DNA of 64,000 nt from an uncultured Veillonellaceae bacterium (GCA_958348245.1 CATVYJ010000006.1:62001-126000); one strand, 5' to 3'; shown: positions 51,315 to 58,633, numbered from the stretch's first letter. Numbers and translations are program-made. Notes: generated by a model not told the origin, from the letters alone.

Positions 51315-52427
51315 ATGAAAATCCGCAAAGTCGTACTGCGCCGGATGCATCTGGATTTCAAGAGACCTTTCCGCACGAGCTTCGGCCTCATCGAGAAGGA
51401 CTTCTCCGTGATCGAGCTCTGGGACGACGAAGGCAACGTGGGCCGCGGGGCGTGCTCGGCGTTCCTCCGCCCGTGGTATAACGAAGAGACCACCATCGGC
51501 GCGCTCTACGTCATCCAGAATTACCTCATTCCCGCCCTCTTCGACGCGGGAGACATCCCCTCGCCGGAGCATTTCTTCGACGAGACGTCCTGGATCCGCC
51601 GGAACCGCATGGCCCGCGCCTCCGTGGACTGCGCCCTGTGGGAACTGTACGCGAAGGAGCAGGGGCTCCCCGAATACAAGGCCCTCGGCGGCGTGAAAGA
51701 CGAAATCGAAGCGGGCGTGTCCCTCGGCATCGAAGAGTCGCCGGACAAGCTGCTGCACACGGTGGAGCAGTACATGGAGCAGGGCTACCGCCGGGTGAAA
51801 TGCAAGATCAAGCCGGGCAAAGACATCGAGTACCTCAGCGCCGTGCGGAAAGAATTCGGCGACATCCTCCTTATGGCGGACGCAAACTCCGCCTATACGC
51901 TGGACGACATCAATCTTTTCAAAGAGATGGACGACCTGCACCTCCTCATGATCGAGCAGCCGCTCGCCTCGGACGACATCGTGGACCACCGCCATCTCCA
52001 GGCGGCCATCCAGACGCCCATCTGCCTCGATGAGAGCATCGACTCCGTGGACGACGCGCGGCGCGCCATCGAGCTCGGCAGCTGCCGCATCATCAATATC
52101 AAGGTGGCCCGCGTGGGCGGCCTCACGGAAGCGAAGCGCATCCAGCAGTATGCGGGCGAGCACGGCGTGTACTGCTGGTGCGGCGGCATGGTGGACGACG
52201 GCGTGGCCCGCGGGCACAATCTCGCCGTGGCGACCCTGCCGTACTACCGCTACCCGAACGACATCCCCGGCAGCGACCGGTACTACGCGGTGGACATCGT
52301 CACCCCGTCCACCTACATCGACAGCCATGCGAAGATCCGCCTCTCCGACCGCCCCGGCACGGGCTTTGATCTGAATCAGGACGTGGTGGACGCGCACACG
52401 ATTGAAAAATGGGAGTACACGAAATGA
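51315..52427 (+). CDS. Enolase-superfamily enzyme, NSAR/OSBS-type (copy 2)
   Basis: 370-aa paralogue of the protein at 47382, same length and motif order: FKRPFRTSFGLIEKDFSVIEL, YRRVKCKIKPGKD, MADANSAYTL, MIEQPLASDDIVD, ICLDESIDSV, INIKVARVGG. Differences near the substrate loop (CSAFLRPWYNEETT versus CKAFYGPFYNPEDN) suggest a related but distinct substrate. AAAGGAGG precedes the ATG 71 bases after the transporter. Its stop overlaps the next gene (ATGA). Confidence 0.85.
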   Translation: MKIRKVVLRRMHLDFKRPFRTSFGLIEKDFSVIELWDDEGNVGRGACSAFLRPWYNEETTIGALYVIQNYLIPALFDAGDIPSPEHFFDETSWIRRNRMARASVDCALWELYAKEQGLPEYKALGGVKDEIEAGVSLGIEESPDKLLHTVEQYMEQGYRRVKCKIKPGKDIEYLSAVRKEFGDILLMADANSAYTLDDINLFKEMDDLHLLMIEQPLASDDIVDHRHLQAAIQTPICLDESIDSVDDARRAIELGSCRIINIKVARVGGLTEAKRIQQYAGEHGVYCWCGGMVDDGVARGHNLAVATLPYYRYPNDIPGSDRYYAVDIVTPSTYIDSHAKIRLSDRPGTGFDLNQDVVDAHTIEKWEYTK

Positions 52428-53575
52428 AAACACAGCAGGAAATTTTTCAGGCCATCGACAGCGCAAAGCCGGCCATGATGGAGACCTGGCGCTCTCTCGT
52501 AGACCGGGACTGCGGCTCGGGCAATAAAGCAGGCGTGGACGCGGTGGGCCGCGATATCCGGGCCTTCCTCGAACCGCTGGGATTCAGGGTCCGCTTCCAC
52601 GAATACGAAGAAGCGGGCAACATGCTCGTCGCGGAATACGGCGACATGACGAAGCCCTTCGTCATCCTCACCGGCCACATGGACACGGTCTTTGCGGACG
52701 GCACGGCGGCGGAGCGGCCCTTCACCGTGAAAGACGGGAAAGTGACCGGCCCGGGCGTGCTCGACATGAAGGGCGGCATCACGGTCATGCTCTACGCGGT
52801 GAAAACCCTTCTCGAAGCGGGGTGGGACCGGTATCCGCTGAAAATCATCCTCGCCGGCGACGAAGAGACCGGCCACGGCTGGTCGCGCGCCGCGCAGGAC
52901 TATACGGAAGAAGCGAAGGGGGCGTGCATGGCCTTCAACTACGAGACGGGCTTCATCGACGACGGCATCGTCCTCGAGCGGAAAGGCTGCGCCCAGTACC
53001 GCTTCGAATTTCACGGCGTAGGGGCCCACGCGGGCAACAACCCCGAAGACGGGCGGAGCGCCGTGAAGGAACTCTGCCGCAAAGCGCTCGAAATGGAAGC
53101 GCTCACGGACTACGCGGAAGGCACCACGGTGAACGTGGGCGTCATCTCCGGCGGCACCGTGCCGAACGCCATCCCGGAGAACGCCTGGTGCCGGGTGGAC
53201 GTGCGGTTCCGGACCATGGCGGGCTTTGAGCGCGTGGAGAAAGCCTTCCGGGAAATCACGGACGAAGTCTACATCGACGGCGTTTCCACCACCTGCCTCT
53301 GCGAAGTGAAGATGGGAGCCATGGAGCGCCTCGCCTCCTCGGAAGCCCTCTTTGAAAAGGCGCAGGCCGTCGCGCGGGAAGCGGGCCTGCCCGCCATGAA
53401 AGCCATCGCCGTGGGCGGGGGCAGCGATTCCGCGTACATCACCGCCGCGGGCGTGCCCACCCTCTGCGCCATGGGCGTGAAAGGCCAGTTCAATCACACC
53501 GTGCGCGAATGGGCGGAAGAAAGCTCCCTCACCGAGCGGGCGAAACTCACCGCGGCGCTGCTTATGAATCTCTAA
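52424..53575 (+). CDS. M20 family metallopeptidase (copy 1)
   Basis: 383-aa di-zinc peptidase/deacylase of the carboxypeptidase G2/ArgE-like group. Metal-binding motifs are TGHMDTVFADG, GVLDMKGGITV and GDEETGHGW (catalytic Glu pair). NYETGF and the final FNHTVREWAE His follow. GVGAHAGNNPEDGRSAV marks the dimerisation domain. The ATG overlaps the upstream stop, so the enzyme is made together with the NSAR-like racemase. Such pairs convert D- or L-acyl amino acids to free amino acids. Confidence 0.88.
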   Translation: MKTQQEIFQAIDSAKPAMMETWRSLVDRDCGSGNKAGVDAVGRDIRAFLEPLGFRVRFHEYEEAGNMLVAEYGDMTKPFVILTGHMDTVFADGTAAERPFTVKDGKVTGPGVLDMKGGITVMLYAVKTLLEAGWDRYPLKIILAGDEETGHGWSRAAQDYTEEAKGACMAFNYETGFIDDGIVLERKGCAQYRFEFHGVGAHAGNNPEDGRSAVKELCRKALEMEALTDYAEGTTVNVGVISGGTVPNAIPENAWCRVDVRFRTMAGFERVEKAFREITDEVYIDGVSTTCLCEVKMGAMERLASSEALFEKAQAVAREAGLPAMKAIAVGGGSDSAYITAAGVPTLCAMGVKGQFNHTVREWAEESSLTERAKLTAALLMNL

Positions 53576-53585
53576 GGAGGAAACG

Positions 53586-54755
53586 ATGGACGAAAGAACA
53601 AAAGCGTACGAATGGGTCGACGCGCACCGGGACGACATGATCGACCTGTGGAAAACCATGGTCGCCATCGACTCGGGCATCGGCGTCAAAGCGGGCGGCA
53701 TGGCCATGGGGAACCTCTGCGCGGGCATCCTCGAGAAGCTGGGCTTCTCCATCCGCCGCGTGTCCTACGAAAAATGCGGCGACACCATCATCGCCGAGCG
53801 GGGCGATATGACGAAGCCTTTCGTCATGCTCATGGGCCACATGGACACGGTCTTCTTCGAAGGCGAACCGGAGCGCCGCCCCTTCACCATCAAAGACGGC
53901 AAAGCCTACGGGCCGGGCGTGCTCGACATGAAAGGCGGCGTGGCCATCCTCCTCTCCGCGCTCGAAGCGCTGGACGCGGCGGGCGTCTCCGATTTCCCCG
54001 TGAAAGTCCTCCTCGACGCGGACGAAGAGCCGGCGCACTGCTTCTCCGACGCGCCGGAAGTCATCAAAAAAGAAGCGCAGGGCGCGAAATGCGCGTTCAA
54101 TTTCGAGACCGGCTTCACGGACAACAGCCTCGTGGTGCAGCGCAAAGGGTGTTGGCGCTTCTTCATCGAAGTGTACGGACGGGGCTGCCACGTGGGCAAC
54201 GACCCCGAGAACGGCCGCAGCGCCATCCTCGAAATGGCCCATAAAATCATCGAAATCGAAAAACTCACCGATTTCTCGAAAGAATACAACGTGAACGTGG
54301 GCACCATCGAAGGGGGCACCGTGGCGAACGCCGCGCCGGCCTACTGCAGGGTGGAATGCGACTTCCGCTACACCCATCCGGAAGACCTGCCCGTGCTCCG
54401 CAAAAAAGTGGAAGAAGTGTGCGCGAAGACCTGGGTGCCGGACACCGCCACGAAACTCACGGACAGCGTGGGCTTCGCCGTCATGCCGCGCCTCGAGGGC
54501 AATATGAAACTCCTCGCCATCGCGCAGGACGTGGCGGCGGAGAGCGGATTCCCCCGTCCGGAAGCGCGCCTCTGCGGCGGCGGGAGCGACGCGGCGTACA
54601 CCACCGCCGCGGGCGTGCCCTCCCTCTGCGCCACCGGCGTGGAAGGCGCGCGGAATCACACCGTGGAAGAATGGGCCGACGTGGAGAGCTTCTTCCTCCG
54701 GGTGAAGCAGATGGCGGGCATCCTCCTCAAAGTGAGAGAAAAAGAAGTCATTTGA
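53586..54755 (+). CDS. M20 family metallopeptidase (copy 2)
   Basis: 389-aa paralogue of the preceding gene: MGHMDTVFFEGE, GVLDMKGGVAI, DADEEPAHCFSD, NFETGFTDN, GRGCHVGNDPENGRSAI and RNHTVEEWADVESF. The His of the GxGxHxGN segment is present (CHVGN) although the context differs from copy 1. GGAGGAAA precedes the ATG 10 bases after copy 1. Two diverged hydrolases in one operon suggest two related substrates or a heteromeric enzyme. Confidence 0.88.
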   Translation: MDERTKAYEWVDAHRDDMIDLWKTMVAIDSGIGVKAGGMAMGNLCAGILEKLGFSIRRVSYEKCGDTIIAERGDMTKPFVMLMGHMDTVFFEGEPERRPFTIKDGKAYGPGVLDMKGGVAILLSALEALDAAGVSDFPVKVLLDADEEPAHCFSDAPEVIKKEAQGAKCAFNFETGFTDNSLVVQRKGCWRFFIEVYGRGCHVGNDPENGRSAILEMAHKIIEIEKLTDFSKEYNVNVGTIEGGTVANAAPAYCRVECDFRYTHPEDLPVLRKKVEEVCAKTWVPDTATKLTDSVGFAVMPRLEGNMKLLAIAQDVAAESGFPRPEARLCGGGSDAAYTTAAGVPSLCATGVEGARNHTVEEWADVESFFLRVKQMAGILLKVREKEVI

Positions 54756-54767
54756 CCTGCGGAAAAA

Positions 54768-54793
54768 GGTACGGCGCGGCCGTATCTTTTTTT
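54768..54793 (+). terminator. Intrinsic terminator after the M20 pair
   Basis: GGTACGGC, loop GCG, GCCGTATC, then seven T. Confidence 0.88.
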
Positions 54794-54820
54794 CGTGCAT
54801 TTGAGGCGCGCCGCTCTTTC

Positions 54821-54829
54821 TGGTATACT
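54821..54829 (+). promoter_or_regulatory. Extended -10 promoter of thiW
   Basis: TGGTATACT, predicting a transcript that starts near 54836 with a leader of about 177 nt. Confidence 0.7.
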
Positions 54830-54835
54830 AAGGGG

Positions 54836-55010
54836 CGGATTGAGGGGGAGCGCCCTGAATCCGGGATCACATAGCGAGGGAACCCGTGTTTCGGGGTGAG
54901 AGGGTGCAATCGAGCACCGACCGACCGGCAGCGCCGGAAGGCTGTGGGATAGTATGTCCCGGAACTTCACCCTCCGCGCGCCGGCAGGCTGCGGGAGGAG
55001 TGAAGTTTTT
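54836..55010 (+). ncRNA. Riboswitch-like leader of thiW, class not recognised
   Basis: Helices seen: GGATT/AATCC (54837-54841 with 54858-54862). CGGGA/TCCCG (54862-54866 with 54957-54961) with CACA..GC/GC..TGTG closes a multi-branch domain. Inside are ACCCG/CGGGGT, GGTGC/GCACC and CCGGC/GCCGG. A final hairpin, AACTTCAC-CCTCC with GGAGG-GTGAAGTT (54963-55007), ends in TTTT just before the ATG and contains the ribosome-binding site, so it can terminate or block translation. TGAGA is present (54897-54901) but the rest of the thi-box consensus is not. Confidence 0.6.
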
Positions 55011-55012
55011 CT

Positions 55013-55543
55013 ATGGAAACAAACCGGCACGTACTGCGTCTCGTCTTTCTGGCCATGCTCATCGGGCTGGGCGTGGTCATTTCGCCCATTCTGCGCGTGG
55101 AGGGCATGTGCCCCATGGCGCATCTCATCAATATCACCTGCGCGGTCCTGCTCGGGCCGTGGCAGGCCCTGCTCTGCGCGACCATCATCGGCGTGCTCCG
55201 CATGACCCTCATGGGCATCCCGCCCCTCGCGCTCACCGGCGCGGTCTTCGGCGCGGTGCTCTCGGGCGTCTTCTACCGCGCGTCGGGCGGGCGGCTCCTC
55301 GCGGCGGTGGCGGGGGAAGTCTTCGGCACGGGCGTCATCGGGGCCATGGCGTCCTATCCGGTGATGGAAATTTTCTACGGGCGCACGGGCCTGTCGTGGA
55401 TGTACTACGTGCCGAGCTTCCTCTGCGGCACCCTCATCGGCGGCTCCATCGCCTTCGTACTTCTCACCGTCCTTTCCCGGAACGGCACCCTCCGGGAATT
55501 TCAGAGTAAACTCGGCGCGCCCGTGTACGACCGGAAGCGCTGA
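55013..55543 (+). CDS. thiW: Energy-coupling-factor S component ThiW
   Basis: 176-aa membrane protein, substrate subunit of an ECF transporter predicted to import a thiamin precursor (the thiazole moiety). MAHLINITCAVLLGPWQALLCATIIGVLR near residue 40 and GEVFGTGVIGAMASYPVMEIF near 100 match ThiW of Bacilli. GGAGGAG at 54994-55000 serves the ATG 55013 but is buried in the leader hairpin. ECF ATPases and EcfT are not in the window. The next gene starts 17 bases downstream and is likely co-transcribed. Confidence 0.9.
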   Translation: METNRHVLRLVFLAMLIGLGVVISPILRVEGMCPMAHLINITCAVLLGPWQALLCATIIGVLRMTLMGIPPLALTGAVFGAVLSGVFYRASGGRLLAAVAGEVFGTGVIGAMASYPVMEIFYGRTGLSWMYYVPSFLCGTLIGGSIAFVLLTVLSRNGTLREFQSKLGAPVYDRKR

Positions 55544-55560
55544 CACAGAAAGGAGCGGAC

Positions 55561-56559
55561 ATGCATCTCCGCCAGTTCCGCCGGGAAGACGGCCCCGCCG
55601 CGGCGCGCCTCTTCCGGGAGACCATCCTCACCGTAAACCGCGCCGACTACGGGGAGCGCGCCTGCCGCGCGTGGGCCGCGGGGGCAGACGACGAAGCGGC
55701 GTGGAACGCGCGCTTTTCCGATCGTTTCGCCTTCGTCGCGGAAGAAGACGGCGTGATGACGGGCTTCGGCGACATGCGGGCCGACGGCCTGCTGGACCGC
55801 CTCTTCGTGCGCGCGGACCGGCAGAGGCGGGGTACGGGCACGGCGCTCCTCGCCGCGCTGGAAGCGTCCGGCCCGGCGGGCATGCTCCGCACGGAAGCGT
55901 CCCTCACGGCGGAGCCCTTTTTCCTCGCCCGGGGATGGACCGTCGAAAAGCGGCAGACCGTCTGCCGCCGGGGAGAAACGCTGGCGAACGCCGTCATGAC
56001 GAAGCGCCGCCCCTTCCATCTCACCGTCTACTGCGGCGCGAGCGTCGGGAATGATCCGGCGTACCGCCGCGCCGCGGAAGAAACGGGGTGGTGGATGGCG
56101 GAACGGGGCCTGCGCCTCGTCTACGGCGGAGGCCGCACGGGCCTCATGGGCGCGCTCGCCGATACGCTTCTCGCTGCGGGCGGGGAAGCGGTGGGCGTCA
56201 TTCCCACGTTCCTCGAAACGCGGGAAGAAGCGCATACCGCGCTCACCGCCATGGTGTCCACGGAGACCATGGCCGAGAGGAAGACGCGCATGATCGCCAT
56301 GGGAGACGCCTTCCTCGCGCTTCCCGGCGGGCCGGGCACGCTCGAAGAAATCGCCGAGACCTACTCCCTCCGCCGCCTCGGACGGCACGGGAAGCCCGTC
56401 CTCGTATACAACGCGGCCGGCTGCTACGACTGCCTCGCGGCGTACTTCGCCGCCATGGAAGCGCACGGCTTCCTCGCGAAAGGGGAGCGGGGCGGCCTCC
56501 ATTTCATCGAAAGCCTCGAAGAAGCGGAAGCCATCCTCCGGGAAGCGGCGCGGAAATAA
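55561..56559 (+). CDS. GNAT acetyltransferase-LOG phosphoribohydrolase fusion
   Basis: 332 aa in two domains. Residues about 1-140 resemble a GNAT N-acetyltransferase (HLRQFRREDGPAAARLF, then LFVRADRQRRGTGTALLAALE as the acetyl-CoA loop, FFLARGWTVEKRQ). Residues about 150-332 are a LOG/YvdD-type protein (VYCGASVGNDPAY, LVYGGGRTGLMGALAD, the catalytic PGGPGTLEEIAETYS), a family that cleaves nucleoside 5'-monophosphates to base and ribose 5-phosphate. The fusion is continuous in one frame with no internal ribosome-binding site. AAAGGAG precedes the ATG. The link to thiW is unclear. Confidence 0.85.
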   Translation: MHLRQFRREDGPAAARLFRETILTVNRADYGERACRAWAAGADDEAAWNARFSDRFAFVAEEDGVMTGFGDMRADGLLDRLFVRADRQRRGTGTALLAALEASGPAGMLRTEASLTAEPFFLARGWTVEKRQTVCRRGETLANAVMTKRRPFHLTVYCGASVGNDPAYRRAAEETGWWMAERGLRLVYGGGRTGLMGALADTLLAAGGEAVGVIPTFLETREEAHTALTAMVSTETMAERKTRMIAMGDAFLALPGGPGTLEEIAETYSLRRLGRHGKPVLVYNAAGCYDCLAAYFAAMEAHGFLAKGERGGLHFIESLEEAEAILREAARK

Positions 56560-56570
56560 AGCCAAATAAA

Positions 56571-56606
56571 AAAGACCTGTCGGAAATAGGACAGGTCTTT
56601 CTTTTT
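56571..56606. terminator. Bidirectional terminator after the GNAT-LOG gene
   Basis: AAAGACCTGTC (56571-56581) pairs with GACAGGTCTTT (56590-56600), with T/A runs on both sides. Confidence 0.9.
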
Positions 56607-57274
56607 TACGCTTCGAGGAGAATGCGCGAGAGGTCCGCGGCATTGGCGGCGGTGTACGCGGGATGAACCGCGGCGAGTTCCTCCGCCGTGCCGTAGCCGT
56701 ACGTCACCGCGATGGCGTCGAGGCCGTTCGCCCGCGCGCCGAGCACGTCGTACTTCGTGTCGCCCACCATCACCGCCGGCTGCGCGCCGCCGAGGCGGGC
56801 GAGCGTCTTCGCCACGACCTGCGCTTTATTGTCCGCGCTCGTCTTATTCTCCAGCTCGTCCTCGATGCGGCTCCCGCAGATCACGCGGAAACAGTCCGCG
56901 ATGCCGAAGTGGCGCATGAGCGTCTGCACGTGCGGCTCGGGCTTGCTCGACGCCACCGCCAGCGTGAGCCCCGCCGCGGCGCACCGCCGCACCAGATCCG
57001 CCGCGCCCGGATAGAGCCTGCACTGGAAGATGCCCTTCGCCTCGTAATAGACGCGGAACCGGGCGATCACCGCCTCGATGGCTTCCGAAGACAGGCCGTA
57101 CGCCGCGCGGAGCTCCACATTGAGCGGCGGCCCGATGAAGCGCGTGAGCTTCGAGGCGTCCGGTTCGTGAATGCCCGCCGCGGGGAGCGCCGCCTGGAGC
57201 GACCGCGTGATGCCCGGCGCGGATTCGGACAGCGTGCCGTCCAGATCAAATAACACTGCGTTGTATCGTTTCAT
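56606..57274 (-). CDS. HAD-family phosphatase (phosphoglycolate-phosphatase-like)
   Basis: 222-aa hydrolase on the minus strand. VLFDLDGTLSES at residue 6 is motif I, LAVASSKPEPH motif II, and NKAQVVAKTL with VMVGDTKYDVLGARANG motifs III/IV. The helical cap lies at residues about 20-85 (FIGPPLNVELRAAYGL), as in Gph/PpaX-type enzymes. AAAGGA precedes the ATG at 57274. The substrate may be phosphoglycolate, pyrophosphate or a nucleotide. Single gene. Confidence 0.88.
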   Translation of the reverse strand: MKRYNAVLFDLDGTLSESAPGITRSLQAALPAAGIHEPDASKLTRFIGPPLNVELRAAYGLSSEAIEAVIARFRVYYEAKGIFQCRLYPGAADLVRRCAAAGLTLAVASSKPEPHVQTLMRHFGIADCFRVICGSRIEDELENKTSADNKAQVVAKTLARLGGAQPAVMVGDTKYDVLGARANGLDAIAVTYGYGTAEELAAVHPAYTAANAADLSRILLEA

Positions 57275-57306
57275 GGGAATCCTTTCTCTACTGCAAAGAC
57301 AATTCC

Positions 57307-57315
57307 AGTATACCA
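57307..57315 (-). promoter_or_regulatory. Extended -10 promoter of the HAD gene (minus strand)
   Basis: Minus strand TGGTATACT, 33 bases before the start codon. On the + strand, TTGACA at 57323-57328 could be the -35 of the OmpH-like gene, but its -10 (CATCAT) is poor. Confidence 0.6.
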
Positions 57316-57402
57316 TACGCCTTTGACAAGACGCGAAAAAAAGCGCATCATCGAAGTACGGAATACAGAGAGTGGGCATCTGCCCGGAAAGGAACTCCCA
57401 TC

Positions 57403-57813
57403 ATGCACAGCAGAATCCTCGCCGCGGCCCTCCTCGCCGCCGCGGTCCTCTTCACCGCCGCGCCCGCGGACGCCGCCGTGGCCACCGTAGATATGCGCGC
57501 CCTCTTCGAAGGAAACGACGCGTGGCACGCCGCCGCACAGGCCGCAGGCGCACGGCGCGCCGCCCTCGAAAAAGAATTTGACGAAAAATCCGAAGGCCTC
57601 ACCGGCACGGCCCTCGCCGCGCTTCTGCAGGAATACCGGCAGAAAGCGCGCGCCGCGGAAAAAGAAGCGATGAACGAACCGTACAACCACGTTCTCGAAG
57701 TGGTGGCGCAGGTTGCCCGCGAAGAAGGCTACGACGTGGTCGTCCGCGCGCGGAGCGTCCTCTGCGGCCAGGCCGACGGGGACATCACCGAAGCCGTGAA
57801 AGCGCGCCTGTGA
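57403..57813 (+). CDS. OmpH/Skp-like periplasmic protein
   Basis: 136-aa secreted protein. Signal peptide MHSRILAAALLAAAVLFTAAPADA, cleaved before AVATVDM. The Skp/OmpH outline is present: a VATVDMRALFEG strand, a charged coiled-coil (RRAALEKEFDEKSEGL, EYRQKARAAEKEAMN) and the closing YDVVVRARSVLCGQADGDITEAVKARL. Skp proteins escort outer-membrane proteins in diderms, which fits the three autotransporters here. AAAGGAA precedes the ATG. Confidence 0.82.
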   Translation: MHSRILAAALLAAAVLFTAAPADAAVATVDMRALFEGNDAWHAAAQAAGARRAALEKEFDEKSEGLTGTALAALLQEYRQKARAAEKEAMNEPYNHVLEVVAQVAREEGYDVVVRARSVLCGQADGDITEAVKARL

Positions 57814-57816
57814 AAG

Positions 57817-57841
57817 AAGACCCTCCGGGGTCTTTTTTTAT
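57817..57841 (+). terminator. Intrinsic terminator after the OmpH-like gene
   Basis: AAGACCC, loop TCCG, GGGTCTT, then T residues. The same hairpin sequence recurs after autotransporter 3 (63160-63183). Confidence 0.9.
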
Positions 57842-57906
57842 GCCCGCTTCCACAGGCCGCGCCCCGCAGTCAGTGCCTCTTGATAGGGAAAATGAGATGA
57901 TGGCTA

Positions 57907-57936
57907 TTGACATATAGGCAGGGAAATCTTTACAAT
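57907..57936 (+). promoter_or_regulatory. Promoter of the G-tract small reading frame
   Basis: TTGACA (57907-57912), 18 bp, TACAAT (57931-57936). Confidence 0.8.
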
Positions 57937-57970
57937 AAAGAAAACCATTGACGCAAAGGAGGTGAACGTC

Positions 57971-58045
57971 ATGAGCTCCGTCCGTTATGAAGCAGGCCGT
58001 TTCGGGAAACCGATTCTCCGCATAAGCCGCAGACGGGGGGGGTAG
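57971..58045 (+). CDS. Very short reading frame ending at a G8 tract
   Basis: AAAGGAGGTGAAC, an excellent ribosome-binding site, precedes ATG 57971, which encodes 24 residues (MSSVRYEAGRFGKPILRISR, then RRGG) and stops at a TAG immediately after eight G (58035-58042). Losing one G would extend it to about 72 residues and end it at 58190, overlapping the likely start (58181) of the zinc-finger gene. With nine G it would end after two further codons. The peptide itself resembles nothing I know. It may be a leader peptide or the start of a switchable gene. Confidence 0.5.
   Translation: MSSVRYEAGRFGKPILRISRRRGG
58035..58042 (+). repeat. Second G8 homopolymer tract
   Basis: Eight G followed by TAG, the same local context as the tract at 22261. 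CAGACG (58030-58035) can pair with CGTCTG (58071-58076), placing the tract in a hairpin with C-rich CCCTCTCC. Confidence 0.85.
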
Positions 58046-58121
58046 GGTAATCTTTTCTGCGCCCTCTCCGGCGTCTGAAACTGTATATGAAGGGACGTCT
58101 GAATGTCCCGGATGTTCCATA

Positions 58122-58151
58122 CGAAGGTCGCTTTTCACGCGGCCTTTTTTG
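58122..58151 (+). terminator. Hairpin-T tract between the small frame and the zinc-finger gene
   Basis: AAGGTCGC and GCGGCCTT close a loop of TTTTCAC and are followed by TTTT. It would stop transcription from the 57907 promoter unless translated through or bypassed. Confidence 0.75.
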
Positions 58152-58180
58152 CGTGCCTTCGCCACGGAGCGCATGCCCCT

Positions 58181-58597
58181 ATGGACATAGCGAGAACCTG
58201 CGATCTCTGCGGACGTGCTTTCACCGCGCACCGGAAGACCCAGCACTTCTGCTCGAAAGCGTGCCGCTGCCTCGCCTATCGGAAACATCCGAAAGAAGGA
58301 GACGGCGAAGGCCCGGCGCTCCGCACCTTCCCTTGCGCGCGGTGCGGCCGCCTCGTCCGCGTGACCGACGAACGCGACCAACGGCGGAAATTCTGCTCCT
58401 CCCACTGCGAGCGCCTCTACTGGAAGCATTCGAAAGAGAAAGCGGAGAAAGAAGTCTGCCGCACGTTCCCGTGCCGGCAGTGCGGCAAAACCGTGACCGT
58501 CACCGATCCCCGCTCGCGCCGCCGCGTCTTCTGCAGCGACGCCTGCCGCCTCGCCTGGCAGAAAACAAAACGTCGGGGAAGCGGCGAATCGGAATAA
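58181..58597 (+). CDS. Triple Cys4 zinc-finger protein of unknown function
   Basis: 138-aa basic protein with three tandem zinc-binding units of the form CxxC-x(13-18)-CxxxC: CDLCGRAF..FCSKAC, CARCGRLV..FCSSHC and CRQCGKTV..FCSDAC, each followed by an aromatic/basic helix (RLAYRK-, RLYWKH-, RLAWQK-like). It resembles small FCS/zinc-ribbon fingers used for nucleic-acid or protein binding. Upstream in-frame ATGs (58103, 58112) would place the terminator hairpin inside the gene, so 58181 is preferred despite a weak ribosome-binding site. It lies directly before autotransporter 3, and a role in its control is possible. Confidence 0.6.
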   Translation: MDIARTCDLCGRAFTAHRKTQHFCSKACRCLAYRKHPKEGDGEGPALRTFPCARCGRLVRVTDERDQRRKFCSSHCERLYWKHSKEKAEKEVCRTFPCRQCGKTVTVTDPRSRRRVFCSDACRLAWQKTKRRGSGESE

Positions 58598-58633
58598 ACA
58601 GTTTCAATCCGGGAATACAGAAAGGAAACCATC

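Noticed and set aside
54870..54960. Cobalamin or FMN riboswitch in the thiW leader (short matches to GGGAA and CGACCGGC)
   Set aside because: Only isolated short matches; the order and spacing of the conserved blocks do not agree and the leader is too short for a cobalamin aptamer.
54836..54962. Canonical TPP riboswitch before thiW
   Set aside because: Position and downstream gene fit, but the conserved thi-box segments (CTGAGA, CCTGATC, CCAGCGTAGGGA) are not present, so it is listed as an unclassified leader.
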